A program made the translations under genes and the position numbers. This document shows, one piece after another, positions 8,965-18,563 of a stretch of 64,000 nt of DNA (the first letter of the stretch is position 1; every line of letters begins with the position of its first letter). The notes below the pieces were generated by a model. The model did not search any database. It saw nothing but the letters and a program-made list of their open reading frames with translations, and was not told where the DNA came from. This DNA comes from Caballeronia mineralivorans PML1(12). Its GTDB lineage: Bacteria > Pseudomonadota > Gammaproteobacteria > Burkholderiales > Burkholderiaceae. The stretch covers positions 1 through 64,000 of the forward strand of contig NZ_AEJF01000136.1 of NCBI RefSeq assembly GCF_001028175.1, in the 5' to 3' direction.

Positions 8965-9501
8965 GTGATCGGCGAGAGACTTAAGGAATTGCGCACTGCC
9001 CACGGCCTGTCGTTGCGGGACCTGGCAAGTCAGGCAGGCGTATCCGCAACGTTGTTGAGCCAGGTCGAACGATCCGTCACCGATCCCAGCCTGGAAACCA
9101 TGCGGCGACTAGCCGGTGTATTCGGCGAATCCGTCGCGTCCCTTTTTACCGCAACGGCGGCGCCGTCTGTGTGGATCAGCCGGCCCGGCAACCGCGCAAG
9201 ACTAATCGCCCCCATGGGGCAAGTGACCTATGAACGGCTGACCGCCGGCAACGGTCAGCTCGAAGTGCTGCGGGCAGTGCTCGATCCCGGCCAGACATCA
9301 GCCGAGGAGCCACGCGGTCACGCTTCAACGGAGTGTGTCTATGTGGTTGCGGGTGAGCTCATCGCGGAGATTGCCGGTGTCGACTACACCGTTGTCGGCG
9401 GTGAGAGCGTTTCCTTCGATGGACGGCTGGCCCATCGTTACCGGAATGAGTCGGATAAACAAACCGAGATCATCTTGTCGGTTACACCGCCGAATCCCTG
9501 A
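8965..9501 (+). CDS. XRE-family transcriptional regulator with cupin domain
   Basis: 178 residues: an N-terminal helix-turn-helix (about 3-60; GERLKELRTAHGLSLRDLASQ, LSQVERSVTDPSLETMRRLA) followed by a cupin_2 barrel (about 100-172; STECVYVVAGELIAEIAG, GESVSFDGRLAHRYRNES). Such regulators bind a small metabolite in the cupin pocket, often in amino-acid or amine catabolism. The GTG at 8965 gives the usual start just before the HTH; a longer frame from 8908 has no family support. It ends 31 bases before the convergent ABC-transporter ATPase, so it may control the amino-acid module next to it, but this is inference. Confidence 0.9.
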   Translation: MIGERLKELRTAHGLSLRDLASQAGVSATLLSQVERSVTDPSLETMRRLAGVFGESVASLFTATAAPSVWISRPGNRARLIAPMGQVTYERLTAGNGQLEVLRAVLDPGQTSAEEPRGHASTECVYVVAGELIAEIAGVDYTVVGGESVSFDGRLAHRYRNESDKQTEIILSVTPPNP

Positions 9502-9532
9502 GGGGTCTTGCGGGTCTCGCGACGGTCGCTGC

Positions 9533-10324
9533 TCAGCTATGCGCCAGTCCTCGTGCCGTTTCGGGATGTCCGCGAAGCACGCGGCCGAGAAATGCCCTCG
9601 TGCGTTCGTGCCGGGGCGTGTCGAAAAATTGTGCGGGCGCTGCTTCTTCAACGATTTTCCCCCCGTCTATCAAAATAACGCGATCGGCGATTTCTCGCGC
9701 GAACCCCATTTCGTGCGTGACGCAAATCATCGTCATGCCTTCTTTCGCAAGGCCAACCATGGTGGCCGGCACCTCTTGCACGACTTCCGGATCGAGCGCC
9801 GAGGTTGGTTCATCGAAGAGCATGATGGAAGGCTGCATGCATAACGCACGTGCTATCGCGACCCGTTGTTGTTGTCCGCCCGATAACTGCCCGGGATATT
9901 TTTTCGCTTGATCGAGGACCCGGACCTTATTCAGAAAATAAAGCGCTCTTTCTCGTGCCTCGGTCCTCTTCACGCCGCGCACTTTGACGGGTGCCAGCAT
10001 GCAGTTTTCAACCACCGATAAATGCGGAAACAGATTGAAACTCTGAAAGACCATGCCTACTTCGCGACGAATATCCTTGAGCTGTCTCAAGCGCTCACCG
10101 TTATGCACGTCGGTTACATGGATCGTTCCGGACTTGAATGTCTCAAGTCCATTGATACACCGGATCAACGTCGACTTGCCCGAACCCGATGGACCGCATA
10201 TGACGATCCGCTCTCCTTTCTTGACGCGAAGATCGATGCCCTTCAGGACAGAAATCGCTCCATAGCTTTGCTCAAGCCCTTCGATCTGAAGGATTTCGTT
10301 TTGAGTTGAAAATGCGTCATCCAT
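9533..10324 (-). CDS. Amino-acid ABC transporter ATP-binding protein (GltL/GlnQ type)
   Basis: 263 residues with all motifs of an active ATPase: Walker [10 protein letters not shown] near 45, Q-loop [11 protein letters not shown], signature LSGGQQQR, Walker B IMLFDEP, D-loop SALDP and switch His in VTHEMGFA. The spacing and C-terminal segment [14 protein letters not shown] are those of polar amino-acid importers. It is the last gene of a leftward operon with two permeases, a glutamate/aspartate-type binding protein and a PLP enzyme. The usual E-M after the D-loop is replaced by [11 protein letters not shown], a small local divergence. Confidence 0.93.
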   Translation of the reverse strand: MDDAFSTQNEILQIEGLEQSYGAISVLKGIDLRVKKGERIVICGPSGSGKSTLIRCINGLETFKSGTIHVTDVHNGERLRQLKDIRREVGMVFQSFNLFPHLSVVENCMLAPVKVRGVKRTEARERALYFLNKVRVLDQAKKYPGQLSGGQQQRVAIARALCMQPSIMLFDEPTSALDPEVVQEVPATMVGLAKEGMTMICVTHEMGFAREIADRVILIDGGKIVEEAAPAQFFDTPRHERTRAFLGRVLRGHPETARGLAHS

Positions 10325-10350
10325 GATCAGACCTTGAAGGTAACGATGAT

Positions 10351-11085
10351 TTAAGGACGGGCAAGGCCGAACATGCGTTTTGCGCGTTCGAGCCTGCCGT
10401 TGGATGAACGCTGCCCTTGTTTTTTCCGGAAGCTTTCCGAGAGCTCAGACCCTATCGAGCAAATGAGCAGATAGACAACCGCGACCGTCGAATAAAATTC
10501 CACGAGTTTCGAATCGCGCTGAGCGATCTTTGCCGCCGCACCGAGGAAGTCGGTAAGAGACAGCACATACACCAGTGCCGTGTCCTGAAACAGGATGATT
10601 GTCTGCGACACGATTATTGGTGCGGTTGCCCGCAAAACCTGCGGAACGACAACACTCCAATACATGGATGAGGTGGAAAGACCAAGTGCCTTTGCGCCTT
10701 CATATTGCCCTTTGTCGATTGCCTTAAGTCCGGCCCGCACAATCTCCGCATAGTAAGCAGATTCAAAAAGGGTAAAGGTAATAAAAGCGGTGAACCTTGG
10801 GCCGAGCGGTATCGAGTGGCCGGTGGGCGTCAGGTGACCCAGCAACAGTGGAACTAGAAAGAAGAACCAAAAAAGAACAAGGATCAGGGGAATGGAACGC
10901 ATCAGGGTGACGTATGCGCGAACGGCCTCGGCAGCAACCGGCACGCCCATGTGCCTGATGATTGCCATGAACGTCCCTAACAGCATTCCGCCAATCATGG
11001 CCACCAGCGTGAGCTCGACGGAAAAGAGAAGTCCTTGCAGCAGGTACGGAGTAGCGCTGACGACAGCAGCGAAGTCAAAGGACAT
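10351..11085 (-). CDS. Amino-acid ABC transporter permease (GltK-like)
   Basis: 244 residues with about five membrane helices and the EAA loop region ([24 protein letters not shown]) that contacts the ATPase. The segments [20 protein letters not shown] and [17 protein letters not shown] closely follow the E. coli GltK pattern as I know it. It starts 8 bases after the stop of the partner permease (with AGGTGA upstream of the ATG) and is followed by the ATPase after 26 bases. It forms the inner-membrane channel together with that partner. Confidence 0.92.
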   Translation of the reverse strand: MSFDFAAVVSATPYLLQGLLFSVELTLVAMIGGMLLGTFMAIIRHMGVPVAAEAVRAYVTLMRSIPLILVLFWFFFLVPLLLGHLTPTGHSIPLGPRFTAFITFTLFESAYYAEIVRAGLKAIDKGQYEGAKALGLSTSSMYWSVVVPQVLRATAPIIVSQTIILFQDTALVYVLSLTDFLGAAAKIAQRDSKLVEFYSTVAVVYLLICSIGSELSESFRKKQGQRSSNGRLERAKRMFGLARP

Positions 11086-11093
11086 GAGGTCAC

Positions 11094-11822
11094 CTACTTT
11101 CTGGGCGTATTGTTTGGGCTCATTCCAGGAATACGAAGGATCCGCTCCACCTGAAACGCGACTTGATGCAACACGAGCGCGATTAGCAAGTACAGAACGG
11201 TTGCACTCGCAAACGCGTCGAACGTCCTGAACGTGAACTCATTGATCTGTGCCGCCCGGGCAGTGATCTCAAGCAGGCCGATCGTCAGCGCGACGGACGT
11301 ATTTTTGAGGAGGCCAAGTGCTTCGCTGGTCAGCGTTGGAATGGTGATGCGAAGTGCCTGCGGCAATAGAATCAGGATGTAAGTCTGAAAGGCGGTCAAG
11401 CCAAGCGCGTCTGCTGCTTTTCTCTGGCCATCGGAGAGAGAATTGACGCCGGCGCGAACCTGTTCCGCAATACGTGATGCCGTGTACAAACTAAGTCCGG
11501 CTACGGCGGGATAAAAACTTGCCCAGGGCGGCGCGATCTGCTTGATTGCACTTCCCCATGTGGTTGGGATTACTTCGGGAAGGACGAAGTACCAAAGGAA
11601 CACTTGCACGAGGAGCGGGACATTGCGGAACACCTGAACATAAAGCCGCGCCGCAATTCGCAGTGGAAGATGGCGGACGGTGCGAGCCGCACCGACGCCA
11701 ATGCCTATGGCGAACGCGAGCACGCCGGAAACAAACCACAGGAGCAAAGTCCAGAAAAGGCCGGACATCAACCAGCCAAGGTAGGTGCCACCGTCGGCTG
11801 CCTGGTCAAAGAGCACTTGCAT
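11094..11822 (-). CDS. Amino-acid ABC transporter permease (GltJ-like)
   Basis: 242 residues. GGTYLGWLMSGLFWTLLLW at the N terminus, VFRNVPLLVQVFLWYFVLPE and the EAA loop GQRKAADALGLTAFQTYILILLPQ fit the GltJ branch of polar amino-acid permeases. The ATG at 11822 (AGGGA 7 bases upstream) is preferred over a frame opening 14 codons earlier. It is encoded between the binding protein (144-base gap) and the GltK-like permease. The heterodimer points to a glutamate/aspartate-like substrate, although the linked PLP enzyme may indicate an unusual amino acid. Confidence 0.92.
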   Translation of the reverse strand: MQVLFDQAADGGTYLGWLMSGLFWTLLLWFVSGVLAFAIGIGVGAARTVRHLPLRIAARLYVQVFRNVPLLVQVFLWYFVLPEVIPTTWGSAIKQIAPPWASFYPAVAGLSLYTASRIAEQVRAGVNSLSDGQRKAADALGLTAFQTYILILLPQALRITIPTLTSEALGLLKNTSVALTIGLLEITARAAQINEFTFRTFDAFASATVLYLLIALVLHQVAFQVERILRIPGMSPNNTPRK

Positions 11823-11966
11823 TGCTTTTCCCTCACTGAAAGGGCGCCCGCGACGGGGCGCCACATCGGGTAACAGGTCGACGGCCAGATGATGTGAATG
11901 TCTTGAGGCAGAGACCCCTTGAAACGGTCCGCCTTTAGCCGGTCACGGCTTACGCGGGCTGCAGCG

Positions 11967-12875
11967 CTACGGGGTAAGAGAATCGCTGGGCGCCGCTACG
12001 CGAGCCTTGAGCGCTTCGTTCATGGGCAACGCAAGGTTCTGTCCGTGGGGCGGAATGGGCTGGGTGAACCACTTGGTGTAAGTCTTTGAAAATTCCCCGG
12101 ATGCCATTTGAGCGCGTAGGGCGCCATCCACCAGAGACTTGAATTCCGGGTCGTTCCTTGGAATCATCAAGCCGTAGTAATAGACCTGCCCGCCTGCGTT
12201 TGGCAGGTATCGAAATGTCTTGGGTTCAGGCGATCCGGCGACGAGACCTGCCTCCAGAATGTTGTCTTCAAACCATGCAGAAGCGCGCCCTGTGCGCAGC
12301 AATAAAAGAGATTCGGCTTGCTCCTTGGATTGAAGGATCGTCATATTGAGCTTTAGATCGCTATTGATCTTCATGGCGAGACCGAGGTTCAGCGAACCCT
12401 GCGTCATCACGACCGTCTTACCTTGAAGCCCTTTCTCGTCTGTAATACCCGACGACGCGGTCGTCAGCCAGGTCGGCGCGCCGGCGAAGGTGGCGACCGA
12501 AAACCCGACCTGCTGCTGGCGTTCGGCTGTGTTGGTGGTGCTTCCGCATTCAATGTCGATCGTGCCGTTTTGCAGGAGCGGTATCCGGTTTGCCGCACTG
12601 ACCGCGAGATAGGCGACATTTAGCCTCGGCATCTTCAGATCCGCCTTTAACTTCTCCGCAATCGCGGCGCAAAGGTCGAGCGAGAAACCCACCGGCTTTT
12701 GGTCTGCACCAAGAAAAGAAAACGGAATCGACGATTCGCGATAGCCAAGCGTAAGCGTATTCGACGAACGGATTTTTTCCAGTGTCGGACTTTCCGCGTG
12801 CACCGCGGGCGCAGTAAGTCCAAAGCCCGTAACGGCCGCAATGACTAGCCAATGTCTCGCCGCAATGTGCTTCAT
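11967..12875 (-). CDS. Amino-acid ABC transporter substrate-binding protein (GltI-like)
   Basis: 302 residues, exported through a signal peptide ending near PAVHAES. The mature protein opens with the SBP_bac_3 signature LTLGYRESSIPFSFLGADQ, then VGFSLDLCAAIAEKLK, and the stretch IPLLQNGTIDIECGSTTNT that is characteristic of the glutamate/aspartate binder GltI. The C-terminal lobe carries FRYLPNAGGQVYYYGLMI. It is the first transporter gene after the PLP enzyme (gap 47 bases) and supplies specificity to the GltJ/GltK-like channel. Which amino acid is actually bound is not shown by the sequence. Confidence 0.92.
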   Translation of the reverse strand: MKHIAARHWLVIAAVTGFGLTAPAVHAESPTLEKIRSSNTLTLGYRESSIPFSFLGADQKPVGFSLDLCAAIAEKLKADLKMPRLNVAYLAVSAANRIPLLQNGTIDIECGSTTNTAERQQQVGFSVATFAGAPTWLTTASSGITDEKGLQGKTVVMTQGSLNLGLAMKINSDLKLNMTILQSKEQAESLLLLRTGRASAWFEDNILEAGLVAGSPEPKTFRYLPNAGGQVYYYGLMIPRNDPEFKSLVDGALRAQMASGEFSKTYTKWFTQPIPPHGQNLALPMNEALKARVAAPSDSLTP

Positions 12876-12922
12876 GGTTTCCCCAGTATTGAATGAAATC
12901 CGTTCGATCCTGATCGCAACGC

Positions 12923-14245
12923 TCAGGCAGCTTTCGCGATTGCTGTCTCATCGAGACTGTCGCGCAACGCCTTGTCGAGGATGTCCACCGCACGATCGAT
13001 CTCGTCCGTTGAAACCGTAAGCGGAGGCGCAATGCGCCATACGGAGCCGCGTTCCGGCCGACGGCGAATATTCATGCTCAGACCGTTTTCAAAGCATTTC
13101 CTGGTCGTCATTGCACCGAGTTCGTGAGCCGGATTGCGCGATGCCCGGTCGGTCACCAGTTCGACGCCAAGCAGAAGGCCCGCGCCCCGGATGTCGCCGA
13201 TCACCTCATAGCGCCGCTGCAATTCTTCAAGGCGGCTACGCAGGTAGCCCCCCATTTCGTTCGCGCGCGCAATGAGGTTTTCTTCCTTGATCACCTTCAA
13301 GACCGCAAGTCCAACTTCAGCCGTCAGCGGGTCTGAAACGTGGCTTGTGTAAAACGTGAAGTGTTTCTGGTGGAGGACTTCTTCGATCTTTACGGTCGTC
13401 GATACCGCGGCGAGCGGCAAGCCTCCACCGAGCGTTTTCGACATAGTCATGATGTCGGGAACGACATCGAAAAATTCAGATCCGGTCCGGGTTCCTATAC
13501 GGCCAAATGCCGTTTGCGCTTCATCGAAAATGAGCAGCATGCCGCGGTCGTCCGCCGCCTTGCGCAGTGCTTGCATGAATGAACGCGGAGGCACCAGGAC
13601 ACCCCCCGCGCTGATAACGGGCTCGACAATGATCGCCGCGCCCCGGCCGCTCGACTGCATGTCGAACATCTTCAGTGCCAGGTTCAGGTTTGCCAGTGCC
13701 GATTCTTCCGGCGTTGCCCCCTGAATGTATGGGCGATATGAATTCGGCTCGGGAATCAGGAACACGCCGGGTGCGGGAACGCCGTATCCCTTGCGGTCGC
13801 TAGCGAAGGACACGGTACTCGCACCGCCCGTGATGCCATGCCACGAACCACCCAGAGCCAGGACTTCATAGCCGTCGGTGTACATCTTCGCCATGCGCAG
13901 CGCGACCTCGGTCGCTTCAGACCCGGTGTTGATGAAGATCGTCTTCTTGATATCGCCAGGCAACCAGTCGCGTGCAAGCGTCTGCCCGAGTTCAGCCACG
14001 ACCTCGGGAATCATGCCGCTGAACATGTGGAAGGCCTTCTCGCCTGCCCGGTGAACGGCTTCGACAATCGCCGGATGGTTGTGCCCGATCGTGGCGCACA
14101 TCTGCCCTGAAGTGAAGTCCAGGTATTCACGTCCGTTGCTGTCCTTTACGATAGTGCCCTTGGCGGACGTGAACAGGTTCGGGAAGGCGTCGCCGCCGTA
14201 TCTGACCAAAAAATCGCGGGATGCTTGCAGAAGTCCTTCTTTCAT
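12923..14245 (-). CDS. Class III PLP enzyme, 2,2-dialkylglycine decarboxylase-like
   Basis: 440-residue fold-type I PLP enzyme. Unlike generic omega-aminotransferases it matches the dialkylglycine decarboxylase DgdA at many places: RYGG near the start, YLDFTSGQM (the Gln needed for the decarboxylation geometry), MFSGM, SWHGITGGAS with the ring-stacking Trp, YRP, DMQSSG, IFDEAQTAFGRIGT, the PLP lysine in MSKTLGGGLPLA, and RIAPPLTVS near the end. The family decarboxylates 2,2-dialkylglycines such as 2-aminoisobutyrate and transaminates pyruvate to alanine. It heads the operon with the Glt-type importer, and a LysR gene is divergent, as reported for dgdA-dgdR. Annotation pipelines may label it only aspartate aminotransferase family. 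Confidence 0.85.
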   Translation of the reverse strand: MKEGLLQASRDFLVRYGGDAFPNLFTSAKGTIVKDSNGREYLDFTSGQMCATIGHNHPAIVEAVHRAGEKAFHMFSGMIPEVVAELGQTLARDWLPGDIKKTIFINTGSEATEVALRMAKMYTDGYEVLALGGSWHGITGGASTVSFASDRKGYGVPAPGVFLIPEPNSYRPYIQGATPEESALANLNLALKMFDMQSSGRGAAIIVEPVISAGGVLVPPRSFMQALRKAADDRGMLLIFDEAQTAFGRIGTRTGSEFFDVVPDIMTMSKTLGGGLPLAAVSTTVKIEEVLHQKHFTFYTSHVSDPLTAEVGLAVLKVIKEENLIARANEMGGYLRSRLEELQRRYEVIGDIRGAGLLLGVELVTDRASRNPAHELGAMTTRKCFENGLSMNIRRRPERGSVWRIAPPLTVSTDEIDRAVDILDKALRDSLDETAIAKAA

Positions 14246-14468
14246 CGTTCACTCCGTTGGCTCGTTATCCGGCCATATCTCATCATTGGCGGGATAATCT
14301 GGGTTGCGTAGCATCACATCGGCCGACACATCGGACGACCGCCGCCGGCGCCATGCTCGTCGAAGTACAACATTTGGCATACGACTTGCTCTTGCTGACC
14401 GCCGTCAGAAAAGATCATAGGCAGGCGAAAATACCGGCGCCAACGCATATAACTCAGCACCTCGTGAA

Positions 14469-15410
14469 ATGAGCTCAACTAGAAGCACGACGAAATCCCG
14501 CCTGCCCCCGCTCAAGGCGCTGCTTGCGTTCGAAGCGGCGTCACGAAGGGGAAGCTTTGCGCTCGGCGCGGAAGAGCTCGCGGTCACGCCGTCAGCGGTC
14601 AGTCACCACATCCAGCAACTCGAGGATTTTTTGGGTGTGCCGTTGTTTCAACGGCATCCGGGGCGAGCCGTTCTCACGGCCGCGGGGCGCACCTACGCCC
14701 GCGAGATCGAACGCGCGTTCGGTGTGATCGCCGACGCCACTAATCTGGTCGCGCCGCAGTCGCAGCGAGGCTATCTGGTGGTTGCATCGGGTCCAAGTTT
14801 CGCCGCCAAGTGGCTGCAACCCAGGCTTCCGGAATTCCTGCGCGCCAATCCGGAAATCAGGATCCGGCTATCCACGCTGTCCGATCATGACGACCTCGAG
14901 ACGACTCGATTCGATATCGCGATCGCCTATGGTCATCCGCATACTTCGAAGCTCGATGTCGAGCCCTTGTTGGTTGAGCGGCTGCGCCCGTTGTGCAGCC
15001 CTGTGCTGGCCACCACACTCGCGCTGAAGAATCCACGGGATCTTTTGCGGGCCACGCTGATTCATTCGTCCAACGGGCTGACATGGTCGGAGTACTTGAG
15101 GCGGGTTTGCGACGAGGAAGTCCGGCCCGACAACGAACTCTGGCTCGATCGGTCGGTCATGGCGATCGAGGCTGCAGTCGACGGTCTTGGCGTCGTACTG
15201 GAAAGCGAGGTTCTGGCTGCGGAGGAACTGAGAGACGGACGGCTTATCGCGCCTTTCGACGACGCCCGGTTCAGCATCGACGTGACGTCTTATTACCTGG
15301 TTCGATCGAGAGGCTATAACACCAGCTCACAAGCTGCGATGACGTTTGAGAGCTGGTTGCGGTCCGCTTTCAATGCGGCGAATCTAACGTCAAAACCGGG
15401 TGGAGTGTGA
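14469..15410 (+). CDS. LysR-family transcriptional regulator (GcvA-like)
   Basis: 313 residues. The N-terminal winged HTH is the GcvA type: LPPLKALLAFEAASRRGSFALGAEELAVTPSAVSHHIQQLEDFLGVPLFQR. The effector domain (about 95-300) shows RIRLSTLSDHDDLETTRFDIAIAYG and ends in a SSQAAMTFESWL helix. It is divergent from the PLP-enzyme operon with a 223-base shared control region, the classical arrangement for a LysR gene regulating its neighbour, so it is the best candidate activator of that operon. Confidence 0.92.
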   Translation: MSSTRSTTKSRLPPLKALLAFEAASRRGSFALGAEELAVTPSAVSHHIQQLEDFLGVPLFQRHPGRAVLTAAGRTYAREIERAFGVIADATNLVAPQSQRGYLVVASGPSFAAKWLQPRLPEFLRANPEIRIRLSTLSDHDDLETTRFDIAIAYGHPHTSKLDVEPLLVERLRPLCSPVLATTLALKNPRDLLRATLIHSSNGLTWSEYLRRVCDEEVRPDNELWLDRSVMAIEAAVDGLGVVLESEVLAAEELRDGRLIAPFDDARFSIDVTSYYLVRSRGYNTSSQAAMTFESWLRSAFNAANLTSKPGGV

Positions 15411-15431
15411 GCCACTCTCGGCAGCGGCGTT

Positions 15432-16634
15432 TCAAAACGTGTGCGTAATCCCTACCGACACAAGTACCTGTTTCGCCGAGCTCGAGTCGACTCCGGCACC
15501 AGCGATTTCCGCTATCGCTGTCCGGCCCACGTTAGCGCCGGCCGAGTTGAATACGGGCGCTATGCCGTCTCCGCCTGCTTTCTGGAACACGGCCACGGCG
15601 AAGAGACTGGTGCGCTTCGATAGCGAATAGTTGGCGCCCAGGTTGATTTGCTGGAAGGTCGGCTTCAGCCCTTCATAATCCGCCTTGCCCGCGTTGTAGA
15701 TATAAGCGCCTCCCACAAGCAGCGCAGGCGTAAAGCGATACGTGGCCGTCACTTCATAGCTGTCGAGTTTGAAATCGCTGCCGCTTCCGGCGTTAGCGAA
15801 ACCATTGGCGACAAAATACTGGCTGTTCTTCAGGACGGTATGCGAATAGACCAGGCCTACGTTCGCATTCCCAATCGAATAGGACGCGCCGGCGCTAAGA
15901 ACCTTCATGGCGTTCGCATCCTGTAGAGCAACGTAGTTGCTCAGCGAACCCACGTAGTTGCCGTTCGACGCATAGACACCGCCCGTTCCGTTCGCGTTCG
16001 TCGCGGGCGTGTTGATATCGAGGTAACCGGCTGCGAATGCGAACGGCCCCGCGGTGTACGAACCGGCAAGCGCCCATACGCGGTTCGTCGAAAAATCGCC
16101 TGCCTGACCACCGAGGCTGAACATGCCGTCGACTTGAAGACCGTTCCAGATCGGGCTCACATACTTGATCACGTTGTTGATGCGGATCGACTGGTTCAGG
16201 TTGTCCAGGTCGCCGAAGTGCGAACCGTACCCGGTCGCAAAGTTATTGCTCGATGGAAACATCCCAACCGTATCGGACAACGAATCGTACTGGCGTCCAA
16301 GCGTGATGGTCCCGTAGTTATTCGTCAAACCAACGAACGCCTGCCGGCCAAATTCAGTGCCCCCTTGGCCCAGCCGTCCATTCTGGATATTGAAGCCGTT
16401 CTCCAGCGTGAAGATCGCTGCATTGCCGCCACCGAGGTCTTCACGGCCCTTCAATCCCCATCGGTTACATCCGGGCGGCGCACAAGTCTCGGACTCGTAT
16501 ACGGGCCCCTTGCCGGTGTTGTTGACGTAGGTAACCCCTGCCGTCACGAGGCCGTAAAGCGTCACGCTGCTTTGGGCAAATACAACTTGAGGCGACGCAA
16601 TTAACGCGCCAATACAGAACCAGCTCTTTTTCAC
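15432..16634 (-). CDS. Gram-negative trimeric porin (Burkholderia OpcP/OmpC type)
   Basis: 400 residues. Signal peptide followed by QSSVTLYGLVTAGVTYVNN, the standard first strand of betaproteobacterial general porins; WGLKGREDLGGGNAAIFTLENGF and RQAFVGLTNNYGTITLGRQYD follow, and the protein closes with VSVGITHTF, whose terminal Phe is the BAM recognition signal. The GTG at 16634 (GGAG 8 bases upstream) is chosen because 17 extra upstream codons precede a good signal peptide. It forms a diffusion channel for small hydrophilic solutes. It is convergent with the LysR gene, with only 21 bases between them. Confidence 0.92.
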   Translation of the reverse strand: MKKSWFCIGALIASPQVVFAQSSVTLYGLVTAGVTYVNNTGKGPVYESETCAPPGCNRWGLKGREDLGGGNAAIFTLENGFNIQNGRLGQGGTEFGRQAFVGLTNNYGTITLGRQYDSLSDTVGMFPSSNNFATGYGSHFGDLDNLNQSIRINNVIKYVSPIWNGLQVDGMFSLGGQAGDFSTNRVWALAGSYTAGPFAFAAGYLDINTPATNANGTGGVYASNGNYVGSLSNYVALQDANAMKVLSAGASYSIGNANVGLVYSHTVLKNSQYFVANGFANAGSGSDFKLDSYEVTATYRFTPALLVGGAYIYNAGKADYEGLKPTFQQINLGANYSLSKRTSLFAVAVFQKAGGDGIAPVFNSAGANVGRTAIAEIAGAGVDSSSAKQVLVSVGITHTF

Positions 16635-16755
16635 GGCGATCTCCAGAAGGCGTGTCGAGGATGTCAGGCAGGACGCGTTCGCCATGCGCCGATGGCGGCG
16701 TGGGCAAACGTGGATAGGGCGATGGATGGTTTAAGCGCGTGTCAGGGACCGCGTC

Positions 16756-18267
16756 TCACGCACCGAGCTTGTAGCCGCTGCGAGAAGTTGTTGCCGGCGC
16801 GGCGCTGTCCAGCAGGCCGATTCCAATGGCGGCCGGCGCGGGTGCCGGCGTGACGAGGCTGACCAGAATGGTCACGCCAGCGTTGATCGCCATGGCGATC
16901 AAGCCGGGTTCCCACTGCGGCCAATGTGTTCCCCAGTAGTGCGCGGAGAACGGTGCGAGCAAGGTGATGAAACCGGCGAGCATGCCAGCGAGAACGCCGG
17001 TTGCACTCGTGCGTCTCCAGATGAAACCGAGGAAGACGGCGGGGGCTAGCATGCCGATAGCCGAGTACGCATCGAGGAGAATCTTGACCAGCGAGCCCTT
17101 CTGAGCGAGCGACAAATAGACGGCCACGCCGGCAAAACAAACCAGCGAGGCACGTGACAACGCCAGCGACTGAGCTTCGCTCAGACGCGGAGCGAACGGC
17201 CGCACCACATTTCGCGTGAAGATCGAACCCGCCGCGACCAGCAGCAAGGCTCCCGGCGCAAGTGCAAGCAGGAATCCGGTTCCCGCCACCAGGCCAATCA
17301 CCCAGGACGGGTAACGCTCCGATACGAACTGCAGCAACGCGGCGTTCAGGTTGTCGCCGGGCGGATGTGTATTGGCGAGCAGCGCAGCGAAGCCTAGCAG
17401 GATGATGAAGAAATACGCGAGCGAATACAGCGGTTGCCAGATGGCGTTGCGTCGAATGGATGTGGCGCTTCGCGCCGAGTACGACATCTGGAACAGATGC
17501 GGAAAGACCCAGTTGCCGAATGCAATGTTGATCGCGGATGTCATCAGCCAGATCGCGGTGGTGGGCGAGCTGGCGTCGAGTCCCGGAAACTTGCCGATGC
17601 CCGGATGCTTCGCTTCGACCATGCCGAAGATATCGAGTAACGAACCTGCGCCGACCTTGCTTGCCACGGTCGCGCTCAGCAATACCACCACCACGATCAT
17701 CAGCACATCCTTCACGCCGGCCGCGAATGCGGCCGAGCGGATGCCCGCGACGAACACGAACGCAATCATGAGCAGCCCCGCGACAATGGTTGCCGCGCGG
17801 CTCGAGATGGTGTCGTCGAGCGTGAGTTGCACGATCAGTCCGAGGCTCACCAACTGGATCTGGACATACACGATCAGCGACGCGATTCCGATCACGCCAG
17901 TGATCACGCCGAGCCAGGGCGCGTCGAAGCGCGCTGCGAAGAAGTCGGCTTGCGTGACGAGTTTTCCAAGCCGGCCGGCTTTCCAGATCTTGGGCATCAG
18001 CCAGTATCCGACTGCGTAACTCATCGATACGGAACAGAAGGCGAGGTAGGCGGGCGCGCCAAGCGCCCATGCATAGCCTGAAATACCGAGTACAGCGAAG
18101 GTGGTGTAGACCTCGCCGGCATTCATGAACCAGAAGATCAGCGTGCCCAGGCTGCGTCCGCCGACGGCCCATTCGGCGAGGGTTGCGCTCTTGCGGGTGC
18201 GTCGCCCGTAAGCGACTGCGCCTAGGACCGTCGCAAGCAGAATACTCAACACGATTGCCATCTTCAT
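16756..18267 (-). CDS. Sodium:solute symporter (SSS) family transporter
   Basis: 503 residues with about 13 membrane helices. Family marks are AEWAVGGRSLGTLIFWFMNAGEVYTTF near the N terminus, the sodium-site helix region NIAFGNWVFPHLFQMSYSAR and FLLALAPGALLLVAAGSI. The ATG at 18267 overlaps the stop of the upstream DUF3311 gene (ATGA), so the two proteins are translationally coupled. SSS carriers import organic solutes (carboxylates, amino acids, sugars) with Na+; the substrate is unknown. A long opposite-phase frame covers the same DNA but has no family features. Confidence 0.92.
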   Translation of the reverse strand: MKMAIVLSILLATVLGAVAYGRRTRKSATLAEWAVGGRSLGTLIFWFMNAGEVYTTFAVLGISGYAWALGAPAYLAFCSVSMSYAVGYWLMPKIWKAGRLGKLVTQADFFAARFDAPWLGVITGVIGIASLIVYVQIQLVSLGLIVQLTLDDTISSRAATIVAGLLMIAFVFVAGIRSAAFAAGVKDVLMIVVVVLLSATVASKVGAGSLLDIFGMVEAKHPGIGKFPGLDASSPTTAIWLMTSAINIAFGNWVFPHLFQMSYSARSATSIRRNAIWQPLYSLAYFFIILLGFAALLANTHPPGDNLNAALLQFVSERYPSWVIGLVAGTGFLLALAPGALLLVAAGSIFTRNVVRPFAPRLSEAQSLALSRASLVCFAGVAVYLSLAQKGSLVKILLDAYSAIGMLAPAVFLGFIWRRTSATGVLAGMLAGFITLLAPFSAHYWGTHWPQWEPGLIAMAINAGVTILVSLVTPAPAPAAIGIGLLDSAAPATTSRSGYKLGA

Positions 18268-18545
18268 TGCGCATCCCCCGTAGAAGCAGAGGTTTTCTCG
18301 AGGAAGGACGCTTCCTCGTCTTCTACGCCAGCACGGCGATCCATGAAGAAAACAAGCCCGATGACGATGCTCGCCAGGACGATGCCCGCCATTTGCCAGA
18401 ACATGGGGAACGGCAAGCCAAACGGTTTCACTGCGACGTCGTTTACGGCCGGAGCCAATAACGCCTGCCAGATGAACGGAATGACCAGCATCCATCGATG
18501 CCAATGACGAGGGCGACTTCGTTCACCTTGAAAGTTGCTGTTCAT
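18264..18545 (-). CDS. DUF3311 small membrane protein, symporter partner
   Basis: 93 residues with two membrane helices (WMLVIPFIWQALLAPAVN and MFWQMAGIVLASIVIGLVFF) separated by a short loop, the DUF3311 pattern. Start at 18545 is supported by a near-perfect AGGAGGT 3 bases upstream; the frame extends further but without such a site. Such proteins are regularly encoded directly before SSS symporters and are thought to be accessory subunits. Here the two genes overlap by 4 bases. Confidence 0.9.
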   Translation of the reverse strand: MNSNFQGERSRPRHWHRWMLVIPFIWQALLAPAVNDVAVKPFGLPFPMFWQMAGIVLASIVIGLVFFMDRRAGVEDEEASFLEKTSASTGDAQ

Positions 18546-18563
18546 GCCACCTCCTGTAAATTC

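Noticed and set aside
16742-18274. 510-codon leftward frame overlapping the sodium symporter
   Set aside because: Same strand, different phase, very rich in Arg and lacking any domain; the overlapping frame encodes an unmistakable SSS transporter with helices and a coupled start.
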